Of a DNA stretch of 64,000 nt, positions 45,774 to 54,542 are shown piece after piece; position 1 is the first letter of the stretch; every line of letters begins with the position of its first letter. The notes beneath the pieces are model-generated. The model did no database searches. It saw nothing but the letters and a program-made list of their open reading frames with translations, and was not told where the DNA came from. The DNA lies in NCBI RefSeq assembly GCF_014645355.1, contig NZ_BMLS01000001.1:1054001-1118000 (forward strand). The letters run 5' to 3'. This DNA comes from Bowmanella pacifica. Lineage in GTDB: Bacteria > Pseudomonadota > Gammaproteobacteria > Enterobacterales > Alteromonadaceae. A program made the position numbers and the translations under genes.

Positions 45774-47310
45774 ACAATGTCCATGTTTGTTGCTGAATTT
45801 GAGTTATCAGGTCGCGAAGTTCATGCTCCAGCGGCCTGTCCTCAGTCAGTAGTGGGAACTGTGCGCCTATGGCATCGGCAAATTGGCGCACCGAGCTGGT
45901 TAGGGTCGTGTCGTCTAATTGCCCTTGAGCCTGACGTAACTTAAGCCCCTGCCAACTGGCCAGTAACACCGCAGCAGCCACTTGCTCGGTAAGCTGCAAC
46001 ACACGTAAACAGTCTCTGGCAGCAATAGTCCCCATACTAACCTTATCCTGATTGTGGCATTCAGTTGAACGTGAAAACACACTGGCTGGCATGGTTTGCT
46101 TTAAGGCCTCGGCGGTCCAGGCCGACACGCCAATCTGCACCGCTTTAAAGCCATGGTTAATGCTGGCCCGCTCGCCACTTGCCCCTGACAGGTTAGCTGG
46201 CAAGCCGTTGTTAAACTTAGTGTCCATCAACAAGGCCATTTGCCTGTCCATTAAATCGGCCAGGTTAGCCACACAGTTTTTCAGGGTATCCATGGCCAGG
46301 GCAATGTGGCCACCGTAGAAATGCCCGCCATGCAGCACATGCTCGCCTATCCCATCTATGATGGGATTGTCATTGGCGCTGTTCAGTTCATTTTCAATCA
46401 GGCCGCGAAGCCAGGGCAAGGTATCTTCCAACACGCCGATCACATGGGGCGCACAGCGGATGGAGTATCTGTCCTGCAAGCGCTTGGAATTGCGCGGATG
46501 CTCATGGTGATTGAGATCTTCACGAATACGCTGTGCTACCCGGTTCTGCCCCTGATGAGGCTTTACGCTAAACAAGATATCGTCGAAATGGTGGCTATTG
46601 CCTTTCAAAGCCAGACAACAGATGGCCGTAATACGGCTGCTCAGTTCGCTTAGGTAACTGGCGCGCTGAAAAGCAAGGCAGGCCAGGCCGGTCATCACCG
46701 CTGTGCCGTTCATAATGGCCAGGCCTTCTTTGGGGCGTAAGGTCAGCTTATTTAGGCCCGCCGCCTTGAGCGCTTGTTCGGCGTCTTGCAGCTCACCTTG
46801 CCACATTACCTTGCGCTCACCACAGAGCGTAGCCGCCAGATAAGACAGGGGGGTCAGGTCGCCACTGGCTCCCACCGAGCCTTCCTGTGGGATCTGTGGC
46901 ACGATATCCAAATTAATAAAGGCGCTCAGTTGCCTAAGCAAAGCCCAGCTCACGCCCGAATAGCCCTGGGTTAACGAACAAAGGCGTGCCGCCATAATGG
47001 CGCGTCCTTGCTGCACAGAGAAATACTCCCCCAACCCACAACCGTGAAAACGGGTTAAATGCAGCGGCAACTCCGCGGCCAGATGAGAAGGAATACCGAC
47101 AGTACAGGAGTCACCGTAACCTGTGGTTACCCCATAAATTTCGCCGTCTTCGCGAAGCAATTTATCCAAAAAGGCCACGCCGGCATCAATACGCTGGCAA
47201 AACCCGGCATCCTCACTTAATTCGACACCGGCGCCAGCGGCAATAGCGACCACCTGTTCAATACTGATACGCTCTGCACCGAACACCACTTGTGCTGCTT
47301 GTTTACTCAT
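45766..47310 (-). CDS. HAL/PAL/TAL family aromatic amino acid ammonia-lyase
   Basis: The 514-residue enzyme forms the MIO cofactor from A148-S149-G150 (GSVGASGDL) and has the catalytic YGVTTGYGD (Tyr59). The family deaminates His, Phe or Tyr to the corresponding acrylate. The selectivity pair is F88-H89, unlike H-L of classic tyrosine or S-H of histidine lyases. Lying in an aryl polyene operon without hut genes, it most likely makes a cinnamate or coumarate-type starter; this is inference. The E. coli-type cluster lacks it, and other aryl polyene clusters such as the Vibrio type have one. It overlaps both neighbours. Confidence 0.92.
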   Translation of the reverse strand: MSKQAAQVVFGAERISIEQVVAIAAGAGVELSEDAGFCQRIDAGVAFLDKLLREDGEIYGVTTGYGDSCTVGIPSHLAAELPLHLTRFHGCGLGEYFSVQQGRAIMAARLCSLTQGYSGVSWALLRQLSAFINLDIVPQIPQEGSVGASGDLTPLSYLAATLCGERKVMWQGELQDAEQALKAAGLNKLTLRPKEGLAIMNGTAVMTGLACLAFQRASYLSELSSRITAICCLALKGNSHHFDDILFSVKPHQGQNRVAQRIREDLNHHEHPRNSKRLQDRYSIRCAPHVIGVLEDTLPWLRGLIENELNSANDNPIIDGIGEHVLHGGHFYGGHIALAMDTLKNCVANLADLMDRQMALLMDTKFNNGLPANLSGASGERASINHGFKAVQIGVSAWTAEALKQTMPASVFSRSTECHNQDKVSMGTIAARDCLRVLQLTEQVAAAVLLASWQGLKLRQAQGQLDDTTLTSSVRQFADAIGAQFPLLTEDRPLEHELRDLITQIQQQTWTLYA

Positions 47311-48263
47311 TTGCCGGATTGCCCCTTGTCCTGTGGCGATAACTGCCAGAAATCAAAAAAATTAAACCATTGCATGGGATATAGCTTCGCTACCTCGGCC
47401 AGACGCTGTGCGTAACGACCACACCAGAATACCAGTTGCTGCTGACGTTCTTTTCGCACCAGCGCCAACTTAGGTTCGGCAAAGTCTTCAAAAATGATTC
47501 TAAAACCTTCGCCATCACGCATACAGAAAAGCTGCAGCACTGGGCATTCCAGTAAACTGGCGAGTATCACTGGCCCCTGAGAGAACGCCGCAGGTTCGCC
47601 CAGAAAAGGCACATTACAGGTACGACCGGGATTATCGACTGGGGTGCGATCCCCCATAATCACTACGAACTCACCTTGCTCCACTCGCTCTTTGAGCATG
47701 ATAGCGATGTCCGGCCCCAGTTGGGTGACCTGAATCAAGTTAAGCTCTACATCCTGATTCAGCGACTTTAGCAATTGGTTGAAAAACGGTGCGTGTGCAG
47801 TAAAGACTAAGACGTTAATGCGCACCGGATACTGGCTTTGCCCTAATGCACGACACACTTCCAGGTTGCCCAGATGCGAGCCGATAAACACGGCCCCTTG
47901 TTTTTGCGCCAGTAATCGTTCGAAACGGTCATAGCCTTCATAGCTGACCTGTTCGATACGGATGTTTCCCATCCATACGTCAATCTTATCCAGAATGGCC
48001 TGAGCAAAACTCAGAAAGTGCTTAAAACTCGCCCAGTTGCCGGGGTAGCTTGTTAACGCCGGGCTACCTTGCTGATACACCCGCCGCAGGAAGGCTTTGG
48101 AAGCCCGCCGAGCCTGACCGCCGGTGATAAAAAAATACAAAATAACCGGATAAACCACCAGGCTTAACACGCCGCGTCCAGCCAATCGGTACAGCCACAA
48201 ACAGAATGCCAGCCCCCAGGCGCTGCCTCGTTCCTTGTGTTGATACCAGGGAGTGCGGGTCAT
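47307..48263 (-). CDS. LpxL-like lipid acyltransferase
   Basis: The 318-residue protein resembles LpxL/HtrB-type acyltransferases, with the catalytic HLGNLE (HxxxxE) motif and MGDRTPVDNPGRT. An N-terminal membrane segment (LSLVVYPVILYFFI) anchors it to the inner membrane. It may transfer the aryl polyene chain to a glycolipid or lipid acceptor. In the E. coli-type cluster this domain is fused to a glycosyltransferase in one protein (ApeJ-like); here they are separate with a four-base overlap. Confidence 0.88.
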   Translation of the reverse strand: MTRTPWYQHKERGSAWGLAFCLWLYRLAGRGVLSLVVYPVILYFFITGGQARRASKAFLRRVYQQGSPALTSYPGNWASFKHFLSFAQAILDKIDVWMGNIRIEQVSYEGYDRFERLLAQKQGAVFIGSHLGNLEVCRALGQSQYPVRINVLVFTAHAPFFNQLLKSLNQDVELNLIQVTQLGPDIAIMLKERVEQGEFVVIMGDRTPVDNPGRTCNVPFLGEPAAFSQGPVILASLLECPVLQLFCMRDGEGFRIIFEDFAEPKLALVRKERQQQLVFWCGRYAQRLAEVAKLYPMQWFNFFDFWQLSPQDKGQSGK

Positions 48264-48991
48264 AACGAGTACTTCCTGGCCAGTAACACCGGCAGTCGCA
48301 CCAACATGCCGAAAAACAGCCGGGTGTGCAGCCAGGAAATCCGCACATTGTCTTTAAACGGCTGGAAATGCGACAACCCATCTTGAGGGTAATGCACAGG
48401 CGTGACAACAAAGTAGCTGGGTGTACCTAGCCAATAAAGCCGTACCAGAATCTCAATATCGAAATCCATACGTTTACCCAGGCGCTGTTTTCCCATCAGG
48501 CTTTGGCAAGCAGTCAGTGGATAAACCCGTAAGCCACACATGGCATCCTCAATAGCAAAAGACAGGGTTTCCACCCACACCCAAAAATGCGTGATGTAAC
48601 GACCGTACTTACGCCCTTTGGGAATGCTGTCGTCATACTCGGGTTTGCCGCTTATAACCGCATTTGGATACTGTCTGGCTTTAGCCAGCAGTTCAGGGAT
48701 GCTGGCCAGGTCGTGCTGGCCATCCGCGTCAACTTGCAGGGCATGGGTATAGCCCTGTCTAATCGCTTCTTGCATACCGGACATCACCGCGCCGCCTTTG
48801 CCCTGATTGTGCTCATGGCGCACCAGCGTAATGCGACTGTCCTGCGCCAACGCCCGCATGGCGGCTGACGCTTCTGGTCCACTGGCGTCATCCACCAGTA
48901 TCACGGGCAGATGCAGGGCAAACAGCCGTTCGGTAATAGTCCCCAGCTTGGTATGGTGGTTATAGGAAGGGATCAGGGCACAGAGTTTCAA
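48260..48991 (-). CDS. Glycosyltransferase family 2 protein
   Basis: The 243-residue GT2 enzyme has a GT-A fold: IPSYNHHTKL, VILVDDASGPEA, GKGGAVMSGM and the metal-binding VDADGQHD. No membrane helix is obvious beyond the C-terminus. It probably adds the sugar of the aryl polyene glycolipid. Four-base overlaps link it to the ApeI-like gene and the acyltransferase. Confidence 0.9.
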   Translation of the reverse strand: MKLCALIPSYNHHTKLGTITERLFALHLPVILVDDASGPEASAAMRALAQDSRITLVRHEHNQGKGGAVMSGMQEAIRQGYTHALQVDADGQHDLASIPELLAKARQYPNAVISGKPEYDDSIPKGRKYGRYITHFWVWVETLSFAIEDAMCGLRVYPLTACQSLMGKQRLGKRMDFDIEILVRLYWLGTPSYFVVTPVHYPQDGLSHFQPFKDNVRISWLHTRLFFGMLVRLPVLLARKYSL

Positions 48992-49341
48992 GCCGACACC
49001 TTAAACAAAATCCGCCCTGAAGCATGTTGCCCCTGGCTGGATTGATAGCTGAACAGACACTTGTCTGTGCTCTTACGTTGCAAGGCCAACTCAACCTGCA
49101 TATTGGGCAACAGCAGCTGTTGGAACTTGAGTACTTCCAATTGCGCTACTGGCCAGTTTTGGGGGATGTGCAGATACTGGCGGGAAAATGCCACCGCCCA
49201 ATCCACTTGCACTACGCCAGGCAACACCGGCATATCGGGAAAATGCCCTTGAAAATAATAGAGCTCAGGTTGCAGTCTTAACTGCAGGATGCAGCTGGAG
49301 TCACTACATTGTTGGCTGAGAATCTCGGGTAATATCGTCAT
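48988..49341 (-). CDS. apeI: ApeI-like dehydratase
   Basis: The 117-residue protein is a short hotdog-fold dehydratase with LQPELYYFQGHFPDMPVLPG, whose GHF-P-PG pattern carries the catalytic His. ApeI acts with ApeP in dehydration of the polyene intermediate. It overlaps the AMP-ligase gene by four bases. Confidence 0.9.
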   Translation of the reverse strand: MTILPEILSQQCSDSSCILQLRLQPELYYFQGHFPDMPVLPGVVQVDWAVAFSRQYLHIPQNWPVAQLEVLKFQQLLLPNMQVELALQRKSTDKCLFSYQSSQGQHASGRILFKVSA

Positions 49342-50642
49342 TCAAATAGTTCCATCAGCGCCTGCTGGGTTATTTTTCCCTGGTTATTCATCGGCATCGT
49401 CGACACAAACCGCCACTTACGTGGGATCAACACCGCCTCATAATAACCCGCCAGATACGCTTTAAACGTGGCAATAAGTGCCAGGCGGTCATGCACTCCG
49501 GCTACTTGTACCACTGCTGCCAATTGCTCACGCACCCCCGGTAACAACAGGGTTTTCACTTGTTGGCACAAGGGGTGGCATAGCAAAGTCTTTTCCAATT
49601 CATCCAAGCTAAGGCGCTTTTCCTCCAGTTTGACTATCCGGTCCAATCGGCCAAGCAGGGCAAAACACTGATGGCTGGTTAGCCGCACTTTGTCATCCGT
49701 TGCCGTCCACTGCAAGGGATCTACCCAAGGGGATTTAAGCATCAGGCGACTATCCTCATCGATGGCAATCTCGATACCTGGCAGCGGCTGCCAGTCTGTC
49801 TGCGGAAACTGACGCCAGGCAATGCCCCCGGTTTCAGTGCTACCGTATACCTCAATAGGCGGGCGCTGCTGATTGGCATAGACATGGCTTGCCACCTCAG
49901 GCCCTAAAGGTCCGCCCGAACTGATTGTTAGAGCGGGCTGCGCACCTTTGATACACCACTGCTCACTTAACACTACCCGGTTTAAATAGGCAGGGCTGGA
50001 GACAAATAGCAGGGCTGGCTCTTCTTCCAGCAATTGCTCAAGCTGCTCTGGAAACTGAATCAAAGGGGCATGTACAGGCAAACGACAGCGAAGAGGTAGC
50101 AGCAACTTAAACAGTAAGCCATAAATATGCAGATGGCTGACACTGGCGGCCACCTTTGCAAAGCTTGTCACCGGCCACAGATCCGCTTGTGCTTCTACCT
50201 CCTGCCAAAGCTGGCCAAAGGTCTTATTTATTTGTTTGGGCTCACCACTACTGCCAGAAGTAAAAAACGCTATGGTGCTGTGCATACCAACACAAAGCCC
50301 AGCTCTCACACTTGCTTGCGTAAAAGATGGCCCCTGCCAACAAGGAATATCGGTCAAAAGCTCGGGCAGAATGGCAATGTCAAACTGCCCAGTGAGTTCG
50401 CGCAAGCGCTGCGGCTGACCATTTGCGGTCAACACCAAACTTTTACCCGCGCCTAGCAGCGCCAGAAACAGTAGGCTGAATCGTTCAAAGTCGGGCTCAT
50501 ATAATAGCCAAGTTTGCTGGGGAGCGGACTCGAACTGGGCTGTCAGTGCCGAAATCTGCCCATGCCAGTGGGCAGATTGCTCCGCACTGGTCTGCAACAG
50601 GCCGCTAAGCTCTGCGAGGGGGAAATTCACACTACTGACCAT
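49338..50642 (-). CDS. apeH: AMP-dependent acyl-ACP ligase (ApeH-like)
   Basis: The 434-residue adenylate-forming enzyme has the ATP-binding loop FFTSGSSGEPKQINK, EVYGSTETGGIAWRQ and the hinge DRIVKLEEKR. It is shorter than usual acyl-CoA ligases. In aryl polyene synthesis it activates the aromatic starter acid and loads it on a carrier protein. The ammonia-lyase product is the likely substrate here. It overlaps the preceding membrane protein gene by 11 bases. Confidence 0.9.
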   Translation of the reverse strand: MVSSVNFPLAELSGLLQTSAEQSAHWHGQISALTAQFESAPQQTWLLYEPDFERFSLLFLALLGAGKSLVLTANGQPQRLRELTGQFDIAILPELLTDIPCWQGPSFTQASVRAGLCVGMHSTIAFFTSGSSGEPKQINKTFGQLWQEVEAQADLWPVTSFAKVAASVSHLHIYGLLFKLLLPLRCRLPVHAPLIQFPEQLEQLLEEEPALLFVSSPAYLNRVVLSEQWCIKGAQPALTISSGGPLGPEVASHVYANQQRPPIEVYGSTETGGIAWRQFPQTDWQPLPGIEIAIDEDSRLMLKSPWVDPLQWTATDDKVRLTSHQCFALLGRLDRIVKLEEKRLSLDELEKTLLCHPLCQQVKTLLLPGVREQLAAVVQVAGVHDRLALIATFKAYLAGYYEAVLIPRKWRFVSTMPMNNQGKITQQALMELFE

Positions 50643-51180
50643 GCGCCTGCTTTACCTTACGTCGCACCAGATACTCACCTGCACCGAGCATCCCCATCAA
50701 ACAATAGGCCAGAAAGCCATTGTAGAAAGTCCATACAGATAAGGATGAAAACAGACTGGTATACAATGCCACACTGCCATTCAACAGGAAGAAAATACAC
50801 CACAGCTTGGTAACCTTACGGGTATAGGTGATGGCATGAGCGGGAAGATCAGGTTCTTTCAGTCTGGCCAATCGCTCAACCACCGGCGGTGGAAAGTACA
50901 ACGAGCTTGTGAACCACACCAACAAAGCCAGATTCACCAGTACAGGATAGAGCCGCATGCCTAAATCCGAATCAGACAGAATGCTCTGACCAAAGAGTAA
51001 ACTCAGCGCGCAGATACCAGTCCACAACCAACCACCCTTGATATGCCGACGCAATCCCCACAAACGCCATATAGCAAGGGGAAGTAAACACAGCGCAACC
51101 CAAATGGCTGAGCTGAATTGCATACCGGCATACAAAATAAACGGGTACAGAAATAACAGCAGGGTCAGTACCCAATTCAC
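50632..51180 (-). CDS. COG4648-type membrane protein
   Basis: The 182-residue hydrophobic protein has about five transmembrane helices and matches the COG4648 family, found in aryl polyene clusters (ApeG by position). Its role is unknown. The start is GTG (minus-strand CAC at 51178-51180), 5 bases after the stop of the carrier protein gene. Confidence 0.82.
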   Translation of the reverse strand: MNWVLTLLLFLYPFILYAGMQFSSAIWVALCLLPLAIWRLWGLRRHIKGGWLWTGICALSLLFGQSILSDSDLGMRLYPVLVNLALLVWFTSSLYFPPPVVERLARLKEPDLPAHAITYTRKVTKLWCIFFLLNGSVALYTSLFSSLSVWTFYNGFLAYCLMGMLGAGEYLVRRKVKQAHGQ

Positions 51181-51185
51181 GGGGC

Positions 51186-51431
51186 TTACTCAGTCATCAA
51201 TTGATAAACAGCATCCACCACATCACCCACAGTGCGGACTTGTTTAAAGGCCTCTGCTTCAATTTTCTTACCGCTGAACTCGCGCAATTTAACCACCAGA
51301 TCCACAGCATCAATACTGTCCATATCCAGCTCTTCGTACAAATTCGCGCCCAATGAAATCTGCTCTTCAGGCAACTCGAATTCGTTAACCAGAATGTCCT
51401 TGAGGTGTTCGAATATTTCTATTTTTGTCAT
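51186..51431 (-). CDS. apeF: Acyl carrier protein (ApeF-like)
   Basis: The 81-residue ACP has the phosphopantetheine attachment site as LDMDSIDAVDL and the overall four-helix pattern with many acidic residues. It would carry the starter or the growing polyene. The Ser is intact. It lies between a second ACP gene (18 bases away) and the COG4648 membrane protein. Confidence 0.92.
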   Translation of the reverse strand: MTKIEIFEHLKDILVNEFELPEEQISLGANLYEELDMDSIDAVDLVVKLREFSGKKIEAEAFKQVRTVGDVVDAVYQLMTE

Positions 51432-51449
51432 TATTTTTGCTCTTAAATA

Positions 51450-51707
51450 TTAGCCGGCTGCAGAGATAAAGGCTGCTAGATTGGAAACCGAAGCAAAGTG
51501 TCGCTTGGTGTCCTGAGCATTGGCGTCAATGCTGACGTTATACTTCTTCTTGATGGCCAAGCCTAATTCCAGGGCATCGATGGAATCCAGCCCCAGTCCT
51601 TCAACAAACAGCGGTTCATCACTGTCGATATCCTCTACGCTGATATCTTCCAGATCCAAACACTCAATAATCAAAGCCTTAAGCTCGGCCTTCAGTGCTT
51701 CTGTCAT
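51450..51707 (-). CDS. apeE: Acyl carrier protein (ApeE-like)
   Basis: The 85-residue ACP has the attachment motif GLGLDSIDALELG with intact Ser. AGGAG lies about 7 bases before the ATG at 51707, so the 29-base overlap with the acyltransferase gene is real. Two distinct ACPs are characteristic of aryl polyene clusters and may separate starter loading from elongation. Confidence 0.92.
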   Translation of the reverse strand: MTEALKAELKALIIECLDLEDISVEDIDSDEPLFVEGLGLDSIDALELGLAIKKKYNVSIDANAQDTKRHFASVSNLAAFISAAG

Positions 51708-52464
51708 TTTTCAACTCCTGAATGAACAGATTTTCTATGTCTTTGGTCAGTTTCCTCACCGCGCCGGTAACATTGTCACTCAGGTAAGGGTGCACATTAT
51801 ACGTGCCCGCCACGCGCAGCATAAAATCAACACGACGCGCAGGCACTTTGTACCAGGGCAACCCCTTGGTCAGGAAGGGTGGTTCTACACGCAGAAACAC
51901 CAACTGAAAGTCTTTTGCCGTGCGAATCGCAATGTTCGCCGCACCTCGCACAAAATGGCACGGCTGACCTGGATAAGTGCGGGTGCCTTCGGGGAAAATA
52001 ATTAGGTTGTTACCCTGTGATAATGAACGTTCACAGTCAGCCAATAACTCATCCACGTTATCGTTGCTGATGTAGCCTGTAGCCTTAATCACGCCCCGCA
52101 TAAAGGGATTGCGCAGTAAACTGCTTTTCACCACACAATCGGCGTTGGGTATGAGCGAAATCAGCACCACCACATCAATCAACGACGGATGGTTGGCGAT
52201 AACCACCTTCCCACTCAATGCACGCAACTTTTGTGCTTCTTCTAAGGATACCCGGATTACCCCAACCCAGCACATGACGGTGACAAAAAAGCCAAAGGTT
52301 TGCCTGACAATGGCACGACAATTGGCGCGCTTACGGGCTTGGTCCGAGTAAAACAAATTACATAGCGGAAACCATATCAAAGCCAAAAACAGCCCGCCCA
52401 ATCCAAACAAGCTAAAGCAAAAGGCCGTGGCAAAAAAACGCCAGATGCGATTGAGATTAGCCAT
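51679..52464 (-). CDS. Lysophospholipid acyltransferase family protein (PlsC-like)
   Basis: The protein has about 261 residues, with an N-terminal membrane helix (FFATAFCFSLFGLGGLFL) and the PlsC motifs: NHPSLID (HxxxxD) and IFPEGTRTYPG. It probably acylates the lipid anchor of the polyene; by order it is the ApeD equivalent. ATG 52464 (GGAG upstream) is chosen over an upstream frame extension. It overlaps the chain length factor gene by 8 bases. Confidence 0.9.
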   Translation of the reverse strand: MANLNRIWRFFATAFCFSLFGLGGLFLALIWFPLCNLFYSDQARKRANCRAIVRQTFGFFVTVMCWVGVIRVSLEEAQKLRALSGKVVIANHPSLIDVVVLISLIPNADCVVKSSLLRNPFMRGVIKATGYISNDNVDELLADCERSLSQGNNLIIFPEGTRTYPGQPCHFVRGAANIAIRTAKDFQLVFLRVEPPFLTKGLPWYKVPARRVDFMLRVAGTYNVHPYLSDNVTGAVRKLTKDIENLFIQELKNDRSTEGRA

Positions 52465-53167
52465 GTCGCACACTCCAACTATGTCTCTGTCCTTCAATCT
52501 CACAATTTGCGCCATCGACTAACCATTGGCGCAAAAAAGCCAATGAAAGGGGCCATGCATCAGATACGCTGGCACCAGTCGCTGCAAAGTAATCTAGCGA
52601 ATAATCGCCGTTGGCAGTTATCTCCAGGGCAATAGCATGAGGTATCTGAAGTTCGTCGGCTTGCCTGTCATAAGGCGCAGGAAGCGGCATGTCTGCATAG
52701 ACATAAAGCATGCGAGTCTGTTGTTGAGACTGCATTCTGAGCAGCGATTCAAGCAGACCGATGAAGAAACTGTCGCGGCCGGCACTGATCAAGGTTGTGG
52801 GTTGCTGATTGCCGGAATAAATTCCAAATTGGCCGGAAACGGCATTATGTACGGAAAGTGCAAAGGCAGTTGGCGACAATGGCTGTGCAATGCCAACATC
52901 ATGCAGCAACTCCAACGTCTTAGGCAGATCACCATGGCGGCTGCAAAATACTGATGGTAATTGGGTATAGTCCGGAATCTGCTCGGCTCGACTAAGTGCC
53001 ATTTTTGCCAGCGCACTCAATCTGCGTCTGTGCATTTTGGGCACAAACTCAACTTGAGGAAATTCACTGGTTGCTGGTAACGAGCTTCCTTCTGCCCATT
53101 CTCTCAGTTCTTGCTCAGAAGTGACTCCAGCCACCCAAGCAGACCAGTTTGCTATACCAAAATGCAT
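52457..53167 (-). CDS. apeC: Beta-ketoacyl synthase chain length factor (ApeC-like)
   Basis: The 236-residue protein matches the short ketosynthase-like family in which the active Cys is missing; the expected region reads ISAGRDSFFIG. PKMHRRRLSALAKMAL and SVHNAVSGQFGIYSG are recognisable family segments. It would pair with the ApeO-like ketosynthase to set chain length. It is the first core biosynthetic gene and starts 4 bases after a small lipoprotein gene. Confidence 0.9.
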   Translation of the reverse strand: MHFGIANWSAWVAGVTSEQELREWAEGSSLPATSEFPQVEFVPKMHRRRLSALAKMALSRAEQIPDYTQLPSVFCSRHGDLPKTLELLHDVGIAQPLSPTAFALSVHNAVSGQFGIYSGNQQPTTLISAGRDSFFIGLLESLLRMQSQQQTRMLYVYADMPLPAPYDRQADELQIPHAIALEITANGDYSLDYFAATGASVSDAWPLSLAFLRQWLVDGANCEIEGQRHSWSVRHG

Positions 53168-53171
53168 AAAA

Positions 53172-53555
53172 TCAGCGTCGAGACACTAATCGTTGGTCAA
53201 TTTCCATCTCGAGCAACTTCACCCACTTGTTATAGTTGCGATGAATTTTCTCGCCCTTGTGATCTAGATTGAAACTATCCAAGTATCTAATTGAATAACC
53301 GGTTTTATCATAATCAACATTCACGCTGGCGTAATGTTTACGTACATTAATTTCAAGAATGATATGACCTGAATATTTTTCTTTAACAGCCCATCGTTTA
53401 AATGCAGCGGCGTCAAGAATAGCCTCTTCCATTTTTTCTAAGCTAGCATTAACCTGCAATTGCTTCCCAGATACGTTGTAAATGTATTGCGATGTACCAC
53501 AGCCACTTAATAACACGAGCATGCATGCCAAGGCATAAAATTTTATACGTTTCAC
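53172..53555 (-). CDS. Small lipoprotein, first gene of the aryl polyene operon
   Basis: The 127-residue lipoprotein has a signal ending LSGC (Cys19) and a mature domain with two predicted helices and strands (VNASLEKMEEAILDAA, then HIILEINVRKHYASVNVDY). No family is recognised with certainty. AGGGGTG precedes the GTG start. Its stop is 4 bases from the chain length factor start, so it is expressed with the pigment genes. It is noticeably AT-rich. Function unknown; envelope assembly of the pigment is a guess. Confidence 0.75.
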   Translation of the reverse strand: MKRIKFYALACMLVLLSGCGTSQYIYNVSGKQLQVNASLEKMEEAILDAAAFKRWAVKEKYSGHIILEINVRKHYASVNVDYDKTGYSIRYLDSFNLDHKGEKIHRNYNKWVKLLEMEIDQRLVSRR

Positions 53556-53602
53556 GAAGCACCCCTTGTGTCGCTAATGGACTGTAAAAAAATTGACCGG
53601 TG

Positions 53603-53611
53603 ATTATAACA
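53603..53611 (-). promoter_or_regulatory. Extended -10 promoter of the aryl polyene operon
   Basis: On the minus strand the sequence TGTTATAAT is a perfect extended -10 element (TGnTATAAT). It sits about 48-56 bases before the first start codon. No clear -35 box is present at 16-18 bases, which is usual for extended -10 promoters or for activator-dependent ones. Confidence 0.5.
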
Positions 53612-53640
53612 AATTGAACATTAATGCTGCACCAAGAAAA

Positions 53641-54321
53641 TTGGACACCAGCCCAAATTGCTCCCCAGTACATCTACTAAAATTCACCACCGGGCCGCTC
53701 AACTCCTGGTTTTTACACGAGTTGGAACAAAATCATCGGACTAAATTATCACCAACCAAAGTGCCTGAATTTTTATTTAGCAGACTGTTTATTAAGGCGC
53801 TATATTTCCCTGACACTCCTACACTATGGCCACAATTGCAGGTTGCTTACTCCCAAGAGCTTTGTGCCACGGGTTTATTTCTGGCGGGAAGGGCATGCGC
53901 TCGATTTAGCTTATCGCACAGCGGGGGCTGGATAGCACTCGCCGACCACCACCAAGAAAAGGTCGCAGTAGATGTTCAAGGCCACGATCGCAGTCCAGCT
54001 TCACTAGCGCGCCTACGCTCGGCTTTACCTACGCAGGACAATCTACTTAGTTTGACAGATCCCCACAGATTCTATGATCTTTGGACACTAAAAGAAGCTT
54101 TTGCCAAGCTAACTGGCAATTCCATCATGCGCACTTACTCTCAACCCCACATTAGCATTTGGCAGCGCTGCTACGCACAACATATTCAACTGCCAGGGGC
54201 GACCTTGGCATTGGCTTCTAGCAGACCTTTGTCCAACTCTGAAAAGCCCCAATTGTGGCAGCTGCAATTTTCTGGACGAAGAATCTCGTTGCAACGCGCC
54301 ACAACATTTGCTGGTCAGTAG
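53641..54321 (+). CDS. 4'-phosphopantetheinyl transferase superfamily protein
   Basis: This Sfp-like enzyme converts apo-ACP to holo-ACP with coenzyme A. Key motifs are FSLSHSGG, KVAVDVQGHDR (metal-binding Asp) and WTLKEAFAKLTG (W-KEA-K). It is divergent from the aryl polyene operon and presumably modifies the two ACPs there. No ATG is available at the N-terminus. I suggest TTG 53641 because earlier TTG codons (53593, 53614) fall in the predicted promoter; the start is uncertain. Length is about 226 residues. Confidence 0.87.
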   Translation: MDTSPNCSPVHLLKFTTGPLNSWFLHELEQNHRTKLSPTKVPEFLFSRLFIKALYFPDTPTLWPQLQVAYSQELCATGLFLAGRACARFSLSHSGGWIALADHHQEKVAVDVQGHDRSPASLARLRSALPTQDNLLSLTDPHRFYDLWTLKEAFAKLTGNSIMRTYSQPHISIWQRCYAQHIQLPGATLALASSRPLSNSEKPQLWQLQFSGRRISLQRATTFAGQ

Positions 54322-54542
54322 ACCTAGGATTTCCCCTCCCAAAAAACTTATGGGGCCTCCCCCTCCAATTGTTTACGGCTCTGATTAGGCAAGACACAAA
54401 TTACGCTCAGGATACGTTGCCGTGGTAAAGGATAACTTAAGGTAAGCAGTGCAAATGCCATGCGCTGCCATGGCGGAATCTGGTATTCTTAGCCCATTCG
54501 CGTACACTGACGCGGCAAATTGCCCAGCCCACAGGACAGAGC

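Noticed and set aside
45766-47310. Histidine ammonia-lyase of a hut operon
   Set aside because: There are no hutU, hutI or hutG genes, and the gene is embedded in the pigment operon with overlaps on both sides.
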